From: Companilactobacillus kimchii DSM 13961 = JCM 10707
GTDB taxonomy: Bacteria > Bacillota > Bacilli > Lactobacillales > Lactobacillaceae
Direction of reading: 5' to 3'
Assembly: GCF_001435445.1 (NCBI RefSeq)
Contig: NZ_AZDH01000017.1
Coordinates: forward strand, 226,936-290,935
DNA length: 64,000 nucleotides
Below the pieces are notes generated by a model. That model had not been told where the DNA came from, searched no databases, and saw only the letters and a list, made by a program, of their open reading frames with translations. Position numbers and translations under genes: made by a program. Below, one piece after another: positions 26,062-34,573 of the stretch; positions within the stretch are counted from its first letter, which is position 1, and every line of letters starts with the position of its first letter.

Positions 26062-26070
26062 ATTATACCA
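26062..26070 (-). promoter_or_regulatory. Extended -10 promoter of the metallophosphoesterase gene
   Basis: On the minus strand TGGTATAAT matches the extended -10 form TGnTATAAT. No good -35 is visible. It implies a leader of roughly 190-240 nt that contains a TGAGA-GGCGT-TCTCA hairpin. Confidence 0.45.
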
Positions 26071-26098
26071 GTGGTTATAAGAGATGAATTATTTTTGG

Positions 26099-26117
26099 TG
26101 TTTTCGTAAAACATTTA
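26099..26117. repeat. 19-bp repeat with inner palindrome, copy 2
   Basis: Identical to 25854-25872. It lies between the recQ stop and the metallophosphoesterase promoter. Confidence 0.7.
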
Positions 26118-26142
26118 GCTTAACCACTCTATTATTTAGTTG

Positions 26143-27939
26143 TTAGGCCTGCAATTCTTTTTGATACTGCCCTATTTCTGAAATGAATTTTTCACCGTAC
26201 TGCTCTAATTTGACTTTTCCTACCCCACTAACAGCTAAGAACTCTTCATTATTAGTTGGCATACTTTGACACATATTCTTTAAAGTCTTATCAGAGAAGA
26301 TCATAAACGGTGCTACACCCTGTTCACGAGCCAAATTCAAACGCAATTTACGTAATTGTTCAAAGAGAGCCTCATCAAAACTGCCATCAGCAACGATGGA
26401 TTTCGATTCTGCAGCTACCTTCTCTTCTTTTCTTCTAGCGACCGAAATCTTTCCCTTCAAAACATCCAAACCTTTATCAGACAGTAATAGAATAGGATAC
26501 TTTCCTCCACTACTCTTTAAAAAGCCGTTTGCTGTTAAAAAATCCAATAGACGGCTAGTTTGTTTCAAAGTATTGTCTTTAAAAATACCAAAAGTAGACA
26601 ATTTTTCAAAGTGGCGCCAATCATTAGCTACATCGTCTTTTCCTACCAAAACTCTGGTGATCATCTTCTTACCATACTTCTGATCCATCCTTACAACACA
26701 GCTCAAAGCCTTCTGTGCATCCGAAGTGATATCCACTATCTCACGATTATCCAAACAATTCGAACACTTACCACACGGTTCCGTATTCTCTTCACCAAAA
26801 TAATCCAAGATGAATTTCATCAAACAAGACTCAGTTTCAGCGTATTGACTCATTTTAAATAGCTTATTCTTTAGGCTCAATTTGTAATCATCGTCACCCA
26901 AAGACTTATCAATAAAGAAACGATGTAAATTCAGGTCTGCCGGTGCATACAATAGTACTGCTTCAGCTGGTAATCCATCACGTCCTGCACGACCAACTTC
27001 CTGATAGTAACTTTCAATCGTCCCGGGAATGGAATAATGCAAAACATAACGTACATTAGTCTTATTGATTCCCATTCCAAAGGCATTTGTTGCTACGATA
27101 ACATCTGTACGATCATAGAGAAAGTCTTCTTGTTGCTGATGACGTTCCTCATCACTCAAACCAGCATGATAGCGTCCAATACGAATACCTTTACCTTGAA
27201 AATAATTATATAAATTGTCAACATCTTCTCGTCGACCAGCATAAATGATTCCTGATTCTTTTGCATGATTTTGAACGTAATTGGAGACAAATTTAAGCTT
27301 ATCAACACCTCGTTCAATCTTTAAGGTCAAATTAGAGCGTTTAAAACCGGTTTTAACAACATTCTGCTCCGGTATATCTAAGATGCCTGCCAAGTCATCT
27401 TGAACTTGCTGTGTGGCTGTAGCCGTCAATGCTAGCCAAGCTGGATTACCTGGTAATTTCTTCAAAGATGGTATCATCTCTAAATAACTACTACGGAAAT
27501 CATGCCCCCAAGAAGACAAGACGTGAGCTTCATCAATAGCAATCAATGATATATCCAATTGTGACAACCAACTATAAAATTCATCGTTAACAATCTTTTC
27601 AGGTGCTACAAATAGCAATTTGACGGCACCAGTCTCGATATAGCGCATACGTTCTTCACGATCATGCCACTCAACAGTGCTATTCAAAAAAGTAGCCGGA
27701 ATACCGACTTCATTCAAACTATCAACTTGATCCTTCATCAAAGAAATCAAGGGTGAAACGACCAATGTCACTCCGGGTAAAACAGTGGCCGGTAACTGAT
27801 AACAGATTGATTTACCACCACCGGTAGGCATTATCCCCATTGCCTTTTCACCGGATAAAACTTTTTCAATTAATTCTTTTTGGCCGATTCTAAATGTATC
27901 ATATCCAAATTCTTCTTTTAAAATGGCTTCTAAATTCAA
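26143..27939 (-). CDS. recQ: ATP-dependent DNA helicase RecQ
   Basis: 598 residues. Helicase core with Walker A MPTGGGKSICYQLP (about 36-49) and DEAH box (AIDEAHVLSSWGHDFR). Helicase domain 2 contains GRAGRDGLPAEAVL. The zinc-binding RQC Cys cluster is CLMKFI...CGKCSNC, and a C-terminal HRDC domain ends in LAVSGVGKVKLEQYG. Length and domain order are standard. RecQ unwinds DNA 3'-5' in recombination and fork repair. It appears to be a single-gene transcript. Confidence 0.96.
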   Translation of the reverse strand: MNLEAILKEEFGYDTFRIGQKELIEKVLSGEKAMGIMPTGGGKSICYQLPATVLPGVTLVVSPLISLMKDQVDSLNEVGIPATFLNSTVEWHDREERMRYIETGAVKLLFVAPEKIVNDEFYSWLSQLDISLIAIDEAHVLSSWGHDFRSSYLEMIPSLKKLPGNPAWLALTATATQQVQDDLAGILDIPEQNVVKTGFKRSNLTLKIERGVDKLKFVSNYVQNHAKESGIIYAGRREDVDNLYNYFQGKGIRIGRYHAGLSDEERHQQQEDFLYDRTDVIVATNAFGMGINKTNVRYVLHYSIPGTIESYYQEVGRAGRDGLPAEAVLLYAPADLNLHRFFIDKSLGDDDYKLSLKNKLFKMSQYAETESCLMKFILDYFGEENTEPCGKCSNCLDNREIVDITSDAQKALSCVVRMDQKYGKKMITRVLVGKDDVANDWRHFEKLSTFGIFKDNTLKQTSRLLDFLTANGFLKSSGGKYPILLLSDKGLDVLKGKISVARRKEEKVAAESKSIVADGSFDEALFEQLRKLRLNLAREQGVAPFMIFSDKTLKNMCQSMPTNNEEFLAVSGVGKVKLEQYGEKFISEIGQYQKELQA

Positions 27940-28004
27940 GGTAAACTACTCCTCAGACTGTTTAAAATCAATTAAAACAAGCATATCACACTTGGCAAAT
28001 AGAA

Positions 28005-28649
28005 CTATTTTTTAATTGCTAAAATAATTGTACGTTCAATTTTAATCAAATCTGAATCAATTTGTTCCTGATCATTGACTTGTAAAATCCGCTGACTCTG
28101 TAGGAAATATAAGAGAATTTGTCCAATAACAGTTCTCAAAAACTGCAATAGATCAAGATCATCCCTCAACTCACCGGTCTTAACCAATGGTTTCCAGACA
28201 TTATCGATAAATATATCCTTCATCGTCTGAATTTCATTAAAGAGCATATTCTTAATTTCATCGTTGATCAGAAGCTGTGAAATCAAAATAATTGCCGCAT
28301 CTTTATTCTGAACTAAGAATTGATAACGATTAAAAACAATAAAGTGGATTAAGCTTTCTAAATCATCCCCATTATTCTGTAGTTGTTGAGCAAATGACTT
28401 ACCATATCCCGGCAATATATGTTCAACCAGTGGTTTTACTATAAACAGCAGTAATTCCTCTTTTGATTTGAAATACTTAAAGATCGTAGCTTGACTCATT
28501 TTAGACATCTCAGCAATTTGCGCCGTTGAAGTCCCATCATATCCTTGTTGAGAAAAAAGTGTTACAGCTGCCTGTAGGACACGTTTCTTACCATTAGGCA
28601 TCTTCTCTACAGCTAACCAATCGTCTAAATCTTGAAATGCTTTCTCCAT
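28005..28649 (-). CDS. TetR-family regulator of the adjacent ABC exporter
   Basis: 214 residues with a TetR HTH (TSTAQIAEMSKMSQATIFKY, about 40-59) and a helical ligand domain. It is the last gene of a minus-strand operon after the ABC ATPase and permease, 4 bp after the permease stop. A 9-bp-arm inverted repeat directly upstream of the operon promoter's -10 box is the likely operator, so the regulator would control its own operon. Confidence 0.9.
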   Translation of the reverse strand: MEKAFQDLDDWLAVEKMPNGKKRVLQAAVTLFSQQGYDGTSTAQIAEMSKMSQATIFKYFKSKEELLLFIVKPLVEHILPGYGKSFAQQLQNNGDDLESLIHFIVFNRYQFLVQNKDAAIILISQLLINDEIKNMLFNEIQTMKDIFIDNVWKPLVKTGELRDDLDLLQFLRTVIGQILLYFLQSQRILQVNDQEQIDSDLIKIERTIILAIKK

Positions 28650-28653
28650 CTAA

Positions 28654-29754
28654 TCAAACCTTTCTATATTTCTTTAAACCTAAGATATTTAACACTGTCA
28701 AAATAATTAAGAATCCTAATAACACTACTATAGGTATTACTATCTGTTCAAAACCATCCCCTGACATAACTATTCCAGTTAACGCATCACCTGCATATTT
28801 CAAAGGTAAAATATATGAAATCACTCTGACACCTTTAGCCATCGTATCTAATGGAATGATCCCTGAGAAAAATATTTGTGGAATGACTACTAATGGAATA
28901 AATTGCATCATCTGAAATTCCGATTTAGCAAACGTCGACATTAAAATACCGAATGCTAATGCGACTAATGCTAAAACGAAGTTAATTAAAATTACGTAAA
29001 AAATACTTCCGACAACTTCAACATTCAAAGCCCACACAGTAAATAAGACAATCACTAATGTTTGTAGAATAGCAATTACACCATAGCTGAGCATATATCC
29101 AAAAACAATTTCCGACCTTTTAACCGGCGTTGCCAACAATCGGCTCAAAGTACCAGATGTTCGTTCATTCAGTAAAGCCATCCCTGAAATCAAGAATACA
29201 AAGAAGAAGACGAAAAATCCCATTAAGATAGGTACTATTTTATCAAAGAAATTTGTCTTCGAGTTTCCATAGACATAACTATTATAGATTTTCGGCTTAC
29301 TTGATGACATGACTTTATTCACTGGTATTCCTAGAGTTGATTGCAGTTTTTGTAATTGTTGTTTCATTCGTTTTGTCGAGTTGAGTAATAAAGCGTTGTT
29401 TAAAGCTAATTTTGTAGCATTAGTTTTACTGGCATCAACATTGCTATATTTGACATAAAAATTATTATCGTGGTAGTTGATTGCAGCATCAACTTTCTTA
29501 TCCTCTAAGGCCCTTAGAGCTTGCTTATTTTGGTTGTATTTAATAATTGACACGTGACTATCTTTATTCAAACTTTCGTTCAAACTAGTGCTAACATTAA
29601 CCGTTGCCACATTAACATCCGTCTGTGAATTAACAGAGAAAACTAATTTCATTAAAAAAAGAATCAAAACAGGTGCTAGAAACATCAGTGCCAACGTTCT
29701 TTTATCTCGCAATAATTCTTTAATAACCCTTTGAGCAATCATTAATGTTCTCAT
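28654..29754 (-). CDS. ABC-2 type exporter permease
   Basis: 366 residues. One N-terminal helix (about 22-42), a large external domain (about 45-165), then five helices, the pattern of ABC-2/YhgE-NodJ-like drug or lipid exporters. The conserved LLNERTSGTLSRLLATPVKR segment lies between the first two helices of the core. It overlaps the ATPase gene by 4 bp and is followed by the tetR gene. The substrate is unknown, probably a drug or hydrophobic compound. Confidence 0.92.
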   Translation of the reverse strand: MRTLMIAQRVIKELLRDKRTLALMFLAPVLILFLMKLVFSVNSQTDVNVATVNVSTSLNESLNKDSHVSIIKYNQNKQALRALEDKKVDAAINYHDNNFYVKYSNVDASKTNATKLALNNALLLNSTKRMKQQLQKLQSTLGIPVNKVMSSSKPKIYNSYVYGNSKTNFFDKIVPILMGFFVFFFVFLISGMALLNERTSGTLSRLLATPVKRSEIVFGYMLSYGVIAILQTLVIVLFTVWALNVEVVGSIFYVILINFVLALVALAFGILMSTFAKSEFQMMQFIPLVVIPQIFFSGIIPLDTMAKGVRVISYILPLKYAGDALTGIVMSGDGFEQIVIPIVVLLGFLIILTVLNILGLKKYRKV

Positions 29755-30476
29755 CTTTGTTGTGCCTCCGCTTTTAAAAAGACTTCTTCAACCGACTCTA
29801 CCTGATAAATTTGTTTTAATTTGATAGGAGTATCATCGGCGATAATCTTCCCGCCCAACAAAAGAGCCACCTCATCGGTTAATTCAGCTTCATCCATAAC
29901 ATGTGTTGTTACCAGAATCGTCTTTCCTTCATTCCTTAATTTTTGCAACTCAGACCAAATTTGTTTACGTAAGGCCGGATCAACACCTACCGTTGGTTCA
30001 TCTAAAATCAAAATTTGGTTAAACCCTAGTAAAGCAATGGCTAAAGACAAACGACGCTTCATTCCACCTGAATAACCACTAACACGTTTATCCAAGTCGG
30101 CCACTAAATCAACTACTCGGGCTACATGTTTTATCTGTTCTATAGCATCCCGTTTATTTAATCCTTTCATGTCAGCATAAAACTTAAGATTTTCACGTCC
30201 TGTTAACTGTTCATATAAGGCATCTGTCTGAGCCATATAACCTATTTGACCTAATAATTTCCGGTTAGGCATCTTTTGATTAAAAATCATTGTCGTTCCG
30301 GAATCTGGTACTTCCATTCCTAAAATGATTTTGATAATAGTTGATTTACCAGCACCTGAAGGACCAATTAGACCAATAATCTTACCCTCCGAGATTTGTA
30401 GATTGATATCTTTTAAAACTAATTGCTTATCAAAGCTTTTAGATACGTCATTTATGGAAATAGCTGTTATTACCAT
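29751..30476 (-). CDS. ABC transporter ATP-binding protein
   Basis: 241 residues. Walker A GPSGAGKSTIIK, signature YSGGMKRRLSLA, Walker B LILDEPTVGVD, then the switch His in VTTHVMDEAE. It is closest to ATPases paired with ABC-2 exporters. First gene of the ATPase-permease-tetR operon; AGGGGTGA lies ahead of the ATG and a TATACT -10 box is nearby, adjacent to the inverted repeat. Confidence 0.95.
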   Translation of the reverse strand: MVITAISINDVSKSFDKQLVLKDINLQISEGKIIGLIGPSGAGKSTIIKIILGMEVPDSGTTMIFNQKMPNRKLLGQIGYMAQTDALYEQLTGRENLKFYADMKGLNKRDAIEQIKHVARVVDLVADLDKRVSGYSGGMKRRLSLAIALLGFNQILILDEPTVGVDPALRKQIWSELQKLRNEGKTILVTTHVMDEAELTDEVALLLGGKIIADDTPIKLKQIYQVESVEEVFLKAEAQQR

Positions 30477-30502
30477 CTATAGTCACCCCTGGAGAAAAGT
30501 AT

Positions 30503-30524
30503 AGTGAGTAAGTATTTACTCACT
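30503..30524. promoter_or_regulatory. Inverted-repeat operator of the ABC/TetR operon
   Basis: Perfect 9-bp arms AGTGAGTAA and TTACTCACT separated by 4 nt. On the minus strand it directly abuts TATACT, the likely -10 box. Size and symmetry are typical of TetR operators. Confidence 0.7.
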
Positions 30525-30570
30525 TAAATTCAAGGGCAAGTTTACCCCACGATTAGTGAAAAGTAAACCA

Positions 30571-31071
30571 TTATTGATCAATTGCTCCTTCTAAAGTTAA
30601 CAGTTCTCGCTTCATTGCTAGACCACCACGATAATTACCCAGCTGCTGATCTTTAGTTATAACCCGATGACATGGAACAACAATCAAAACTGGGTTCTTA
30701 CCAATAGCAGATCCAACAGCACGAACAGCTTTAGGATTGCCAATCGCCTGTGCAATCTCTGTATAACTGTTTGTTTTTCCATATGGAATTTTCTTTAACT
30801 GTTCCCAGACTGATTCTTGAAATTTTGTTCCAGAAACATCCAATTTTAATGTGAATTCTTGTCTTTCTCCTTCAAGGTATTCTCCAATTTGGTTCGCATA
30901 TTTATTCACCATTTGTTCAGCATCCACCAACTTGGCTCCAGAATAAAATTGTCTTATTTCTTCAAGACCTTGATCACGAGAACCAACAAACGACAACCCC
31001 TTCTCAGTGGCCCCAACTACGTATTTATGGTCTTTAAATGAATATATATGATAATAAATTCTAGTAAACAT
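30571..31071 (-). CDS. ogt: Methylated-DNA-protein-cysteine methyltransferase
   Basis: 166 residues. The C-terminal DNA-binding and active-site domain has IPYGKTNSYTEIAQAIG, then the acceptor Cys in VVPCHRVI, followed by GNYRGGLAMKRELL. It removes O6-methyl groups from guanine by one-time transfer to the Cys. The N-terminal domain is short, as in Ogt. GAGGAAAAG precedes the ATG. Single gene upstream of the ABC operon. Confidence 0.95.
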   Translation of the reverse strand: MFTRIYYHIYSFKDHKYVVGATEKGLSFVGSRDQGLEEIRQFYSGAKLVDAEQMVNKYANQIGEYLEGERQEFTLKLDVSGTKFQESVWEQLKKIPYGKTNSYTEIAQAIGNPKAVRAVGSAIGKNPVLIVVPCHRVITKDQQLGNYRGGLAMKRELLTLEGAIDQ

Positions 31072-31192
31072 TTACTTTTCCTCTTTCGATTTATTAAAAA
31101 ATCATTTTTATTTATTGTTTTTATATTAAGGATTGTGGTATATACCCGTTTTTTATTGAAATTATGTTTCAGTAGTTATACTATGTACTAGT

Positions 31193-31208
31193 GGTTAAGC
31201 GCTTTCAG
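31193..31208. promoter_or_regulatory. cre-like site upstream of stand-alone EIIA
   Basis: On the minus strand TGAAAGCGCTTAAC matches the core of the cre consensus (TGWAARCGYTWNCA), with mismatches at the last two positions. It is about 110 bp before the EIIA gene. Confidence 0.5.
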
Positions 31209-31316
31209 ATAAGCTTGGTTATACTTTTATCATAAATAGTTTAAGCGCATTAGCAAGTATAAACTTATATCTGCACCATCCTTACTTGCTAAAACATCAA
31301 GGAGGAAGATTTAATT

Positions 31317-31796
31317 ATGGGGTTGTTCTCTAGAAAAAAAGTTGATGAATTCGTCGCACCTGCAAATGGTAAATTAATACACTTGGACAAAGTTAGTGAT
31401 CCTGTCTTTTCACAAAAGCTTATGGGTGATGGTTTTGCCGTTGCTCCATCAGATAATACGATTGTAGCACCTATCGGTGGTGTGATTGGTACAGTGTTCC
31501 CTACTAAGCATGCTTTAATGATTACTTCTAAACATGGTCTAGAGATCATGTTACATTTAGGAATCGATACAGTTGAATTAAAAGGTAAACCTTTCGAAAT
31601 GTTTATTAAAGAAGGTGACACCGTTAAAACTGGTCAAAAATTAGCAACAATGGATCTTGAACAAGTCAAGGCTGCTAAGAAGGATTCTTCAATCATGACA
31701 ATCATCACCAATTCTGATGCTGTTAAGGAAATGGGTACTTTCGAAGAAAAAGATGTCCTAGCTGGTGATCAAGCTTTAGATGTAACAATTAATTAA
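31317..31796 (+). CDS. Stand-alone PTS EIIA, glucose type
   Basis: 159 residues forming one EIIA(Glc) domain. The two active-site His lie in FPTKHALMI and MLHLGIDTVELKG. It would carry phosphate from HPr to an EIIBC lacking its own A domain. It is clearly related to the A domain of the bglP product at 15618 (same TKHA and IDTVEL blocks). AAGGAGG precedes the ATG. Monocistronic, with a terminator right after. Confidence 0.93.
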   Translation: MGLFSRKKVDEFVAPANGKLIHLDKVSDPVFSQKLMGDGFAVAPSDNTIVAPIGGVIGTVFPTKHALMITSKHGLEIMLHLGIDTVELKGKPFEMFIKEGDTVKTGQKLATMDLEQVKAAKKDSSIMTIITNSDAVKEMGTFEEKDVLAGDQALDVTIN

Positions 31797-31810
31797 TACA
31801 ATAGCATCCC

Positions 31811-31849
31811 TTAGTGACAGTGATCATAGATTACTGTCACTATTTATTT
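31811..31849 (+). terminator. Terminator after EIIA
   Basis: Perfect 10-bp arms TAGTGACAGT and ACTGTCACTA with a T-rich tail. Confidence 0.8.
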
Positions 31850-31868
31850 GGTCAAAATTAGACTAAAT

Positions 31869-31898
31869 TTGGTTAGTCGTTTTAACTAACGGTATAAT
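31869..31898 (+). promoter_or_regulatory. Promoter of the recombinase-like gene
   Basis: TTGGTT (31869-31874), 18 bp, TATAAT (31893-31898). An inverted repeat GTTAGT/ACTAAC fills the space between the boxes, a possible operator. The transcript leader before the ATG at 31921 would be very short. Confidence 0.6.
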
Positions 31899-31920
31899 GT
31901 TGACAAAAGGAGGGTCTCAT

Positions 31921-32748
31921 ATGGTAAAAATCCCCTATTTAGCTGGTTTTGAAGCTCATTTAAAAACTAGGCATATTTCTGATAAAGCACACACAGAATA
32001 TCTGAACTCACTAACTGACTTTTTCAATTACACGGTTCAACACAATACTGAATATAAAATATCCGAAAATATTCAAGATGTCCATGAGATGGACGTTCGT
32101 CTCTTTAAGGACTTTATGCTCGAAAACTTACAACTCAGTCCTAGTACAATCAACAAAGTTATCAGTAACCTCAACGTTTACTTCAAGTATCTCTTTAGTG
32201 TTAAAAAAACACCTGAAATACCAACTCTGAATATCAATAGTGTTACAGTCCCCAAGCAGACTGATTTTCCTACGGTTGTCTTCTTGAAACTACCCGAATA
32301 TTTGAAATCAGATTTAAGTGTTTATACGAGACTACTAATTTTAATTATCTCTAAAGGGTTTAACTATAAAGAAGCTTTAGCACCTGGTTTCTATCGTAAA
32401 TTCAATCAATTGGCTTTTAATTCTGACGAGCAAAAATTTCTTGACACTTATAAAACTTATATTGAACCCTTCAGATCATTTTGGGATGATCAAAATCTTT
32501 TTTTGAGTCGTAATAAGGCTGCCAATACTCCACTACTGACTGTTCCTGCTCTACACCGTGACCTTAAACGTGATAGTGAATCTACAGGCTTAGATTTGTC
32601 ACCTAAGAAGCTTTATACAACTTTTATCCTGTTGGCCCTGAGTACTAAAGAACTCTCTGACGATCAACTACGTGCCCTGGATGCTCTAGATACTGCTTCG
32701 GTTCTTTACTACCGTCGACTCAAGCGAGAAACTAATTTTGATATTTAA
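31921..32748 (+). CDS. Tyrosine-recombinase-like protein lacking catalytic residues
   Basis: 275 residues. Residues 1-100 look like the SAM-like core-binding domain of XerC-type recombinases. The rest follows their catalytic domain in length, but key residues are changed. Where XerC (52558) has TGMRVSE, this has SKGFNYKEAL; where XerC has HPHMIRHTF, this has LSPKKLYTTF; a Tyr remains in VLYYRRL. It may bind DNA or a Xer partner without recombining. I start at ATG 31921, after AAAGGAGGG; the ATG at 31897 falls in the promoter. A LOG-family gene follows after 15 bp. Confidence 0.7.
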   Translation: MVKIPYLAGFEAHLKTRHISDKAHTEYLNSLTDFFNYTVQHNTEYKISENIQDVHEMDVRLFKDFMLENLQLSPSTINKVISNLNVYFKYLFSVKKTPEIPTLNINSVTVPKQTDFPTVVFLKLPEYLKSDLSVYTRLLILIISKGFNYKEALAPGFYRKFNQLAFNSDEQKFLDTYKTYIEPFRSFWDDQNLFLSRNKAANTPLLTVPALHRDLKRDSESTGLDLSPKKLYTTFILLALSTKELSDDQLRALDALDTASVLYYRRLKRETNFDI

Positions 32749-32763
32749 TTACGAGGCTAAGAA

Positions 32764-33333
32764 ATGAAAAATATTGCTGTTTATTGTGGTTCCTCTACTG
32801 GTAACCAAGACATTTATACTACTAGCGCCCAAGACCTTGGTCACTGGTTAGTTCAAAATAATTACGGTCTAACTTATGGTGGCGGTAATAACGGTCTAAT
32901 GAATGTTGTTGCTAACAGTGTTTTGTCTGATAACGGCTTTGTCCATGGTATTATCACTCAACAACTTTTCGATCGTCATCTGGCACACACAAATTTGGCA
33001 AAGTTAGATATCGTTCCTACAATGTCAGAACGTAAAGAGGCAATGTTACAAGATTCCATCGCTAATATTGCTTTACCTGGCGGTCCTGGAACACTTGAGG
33101 AAATCTCCGAAGCATTTTCGTGGACCATTATCGGTGTCAGCACACATCCCTGTATTTTTTACAATGTAAACCACTATTATGACAAATTGGAAAGTTTCTT
33201 CGATGAAATGGTTGATCAAGGATTCATGGTAACTGAAACTCGAAGAACCCTGTTATTCAGCGATTCTCTAACCGAAATTTACAATTTTATTCAAAGCTAC
33301 ACTCCACCAAAATTACGTAAATATCAGAAGTGA
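32764..33333 (+). CDS. LOG-family protein (nucleoside 5'-monophosphate phosphoribohydrolase)
   Basis: 189 residues. The Rossmann-like lysine-decarboxylase-like (misnamed) fold shows VYCGSSTGN at the N-terminus, TYGGGNNGLM, MSERKEAM, and the signature PGGPGTLEEISE. LOG enzymes split base from nucleoside monophosphates such as cytokinin ribotides; in bacteria the substrate is usually AMP-like. It is downstream of the recombinase-like gene and probably co-transcribed. GAGG lies shortly before the ATG. Confidence 0.93.
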   Translation: MKNIAVYCGSSTGNQDIYTTSAQDLGHWLVQNNYGLTYGGGNNGLMNVVANSVLSDNGFVHGIITQQLFDRHLAHTNLAKLDIVPTMSERKEAMLQDSIANIALPGGPGTLEEISEAFSWTIIGVSTHPCIFYNVNHYYDKLESFFDEMVDQGFMVTETRRTLLFSDSLTEIYNFIQSYTPPKLRKYQK

Positions 33334-33558
33334 TTTCAAGACCTTTTATTTAACATTTTTTTCAAAAGGAAGTATATTATAGCCGTCAGATAGATATAGA
33401 CAAAAATATCTGGCGAAAATATTCTCCTTAGATATATACATTACAAATGTGATTTTCTCATTAATACTACTTATAATAAATATCCTCCCAATTTGTATAG
33501 TATTGAGATACAAATCAATAAATTTATAAACTCTCTGATATAAAAATCAATAAATAAA

Positions 33559-33594
33559 CAAAACACGCCGAATTAATTTTCGACGTGTTTTTTG
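33559..33594. terminator. Bidirectional terminator before rbsK
   Basis: 13-bp arms AAAACACGCCGAA and TTCGACGTGTTTT with one mismatch. T runs on both strands serve the LOG gene (distant) and the end of the rbs operon. Confidence 0.75.
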
Positions 33595-33596
33595 AT

Positions 33597-34508
33597 TTAT
33601 TTGAGAACCGATTCGCGTTTAGGAATTGATGGAAAAGCTCCTAACTTTTGAACCGTTAATGATGAGGCTTTACTTGCATAGACAATTGCATCATGAATAT
33701 TAGATAGATCAGGATTCAATTCAGACGACAACGCACCGATGAAGGTATCACCTGCAGCTGTAGTATCGACAGCATCAACTTTGAAGGCCGGAATTTGTTC
33801 TGATTTACCGTTGAGAGAAACAAATGAACCTTTTGATCCCAAAGTAATAATTACACCGCTAATTCCTAAATTATGATAGAAATCGGCTGATTTTTTCAAA
33901 GAATCTTCATCAGTAATCTTAATACCTGAGATTAATTCACTTTCTGTCTCATTAGGAGTAATGATATCTGTCAATTTTAAGAGCTCCTCAGGGATTTTCT
34001 TTACAGCAGGAGCAGGATTCAAAATAGTTACCTTCCGAGCCGTACGGGCGACTCTAAAGGCAGCAATAGCAGCTGGAATTGGTGTCTCGAACTCTGTTAC
34101 GATAAAATCATTCTGTTTGATGATATCTTGAGCTTGATCAACATCTTCTGCAGTTACTAAGGAATTGGCACCTGCTTGATAAATAATGGAGTTCTGCCCT
34201 GATTTTTGTAAAAGAATATATGATTGACCTGTATCTCCCTTAGGAACCACAGTGATATGTTGGGTATCTATGTGATCTTCTTTTAGAAGTTTCAACATTA
34301 ATTTCCCATTGCTATCATCCCCAACACGACCAATGAAACTAGTCTCTGCTTCTGATCTGGCCGCCGCAACAGCCTGATTAGCACCCTTACCGCCGCCAGC
34401 TTTTGAGAAAGAATTCATTTTGATAGTTTCACCAGGTTTAGGTAAATTATCAATATGCATGATACTATCAACGTTAATACTTCCGATTACAACTACTTTA
34501 TTTGTCAT
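33597..34508 (-). CDS. rbsK: Ribokinase
   Basis: 303 residues of the PfkB family. N-terminal GSINVDS and GGKGANQAVAAAR, sugar-binding region around GRVGDDS, and a C-terminal DTTAAGDTFIGAL with the catalytic Asp. Phosphorylates imported ribose to ribose-5-phosphate. I start at ATG 34508 because GGAGGAG lies just upstream; an ORF start 27 bases earlier overlaps the ribosome binding site. Last gene of the rbs operon, set off from rbsB by a hairpin. Confidence 0.95.
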   Translation of the reverse strand: MTNKVVVIGSINVDSIMHIDNLPKPGETIKMNSFSKAGGGKGANQAVAAARSEAETSFIGRVGDDSNGKLMLKLLKEDHIDTQHITVVPKGDTGQSYILLQKSGQNSIIYQAGANSLVTAEDVDQAQDIIKQNDFIVTEFETPIPAAIAAFRVARTARKVTILNPAPAVKKIPEELLKLTDIITPNETESELISGIKITDEDSLKKSADFYHNLGISGVIITLGSKGSFVSLNGKSEQIPAFKVDAVDTTAAGDTFIGALSSELNPDLSNIHDAIVYASKASSLTVQKLGAFPSIPKRESVLK

Positions 34509-34530
34509 TTTGCTCTCCTCCAAAAAAGGG

Positions 34531-34568
34531 AACATGAAGTAAATTCATATTCCCCTTTAATTCATGTT
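34531..34568 (-). other. Hairpin between rbsB and rbsK
   Basis: 8-bp arms AACATGAA and TTCATGTT with a 22-nt loop. On the minus strand CCCTTTTTT follows, just before the rbsK ribosome binding site. It may be a leaky terminator or an RNA-processing/stability site that sets rbsK below the transport genes. Confidence 0.5.
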
Positions 34569-34573
34569 AATTA

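Noticed and set aside
25870-26062. A riboswitch in the metallophosphoesterase leader
   Set aside because: The leader is long and has one small hairpin, but I could not match any known riboswitch core.
31897-31920. Upstream ATG giving eight extra residues to the recombinase-like protein
   Set aside because: These codons consist of the -10 box and the ribosome binding site AAAGGAGGG; ATG 31921 is properly placed after it.
31921-32748. Evidence of a prophage or integrative element from the integrase-like gene
   Set aside because: Catalytic residues are missing and no phage, att site or conjugation genes surround it.
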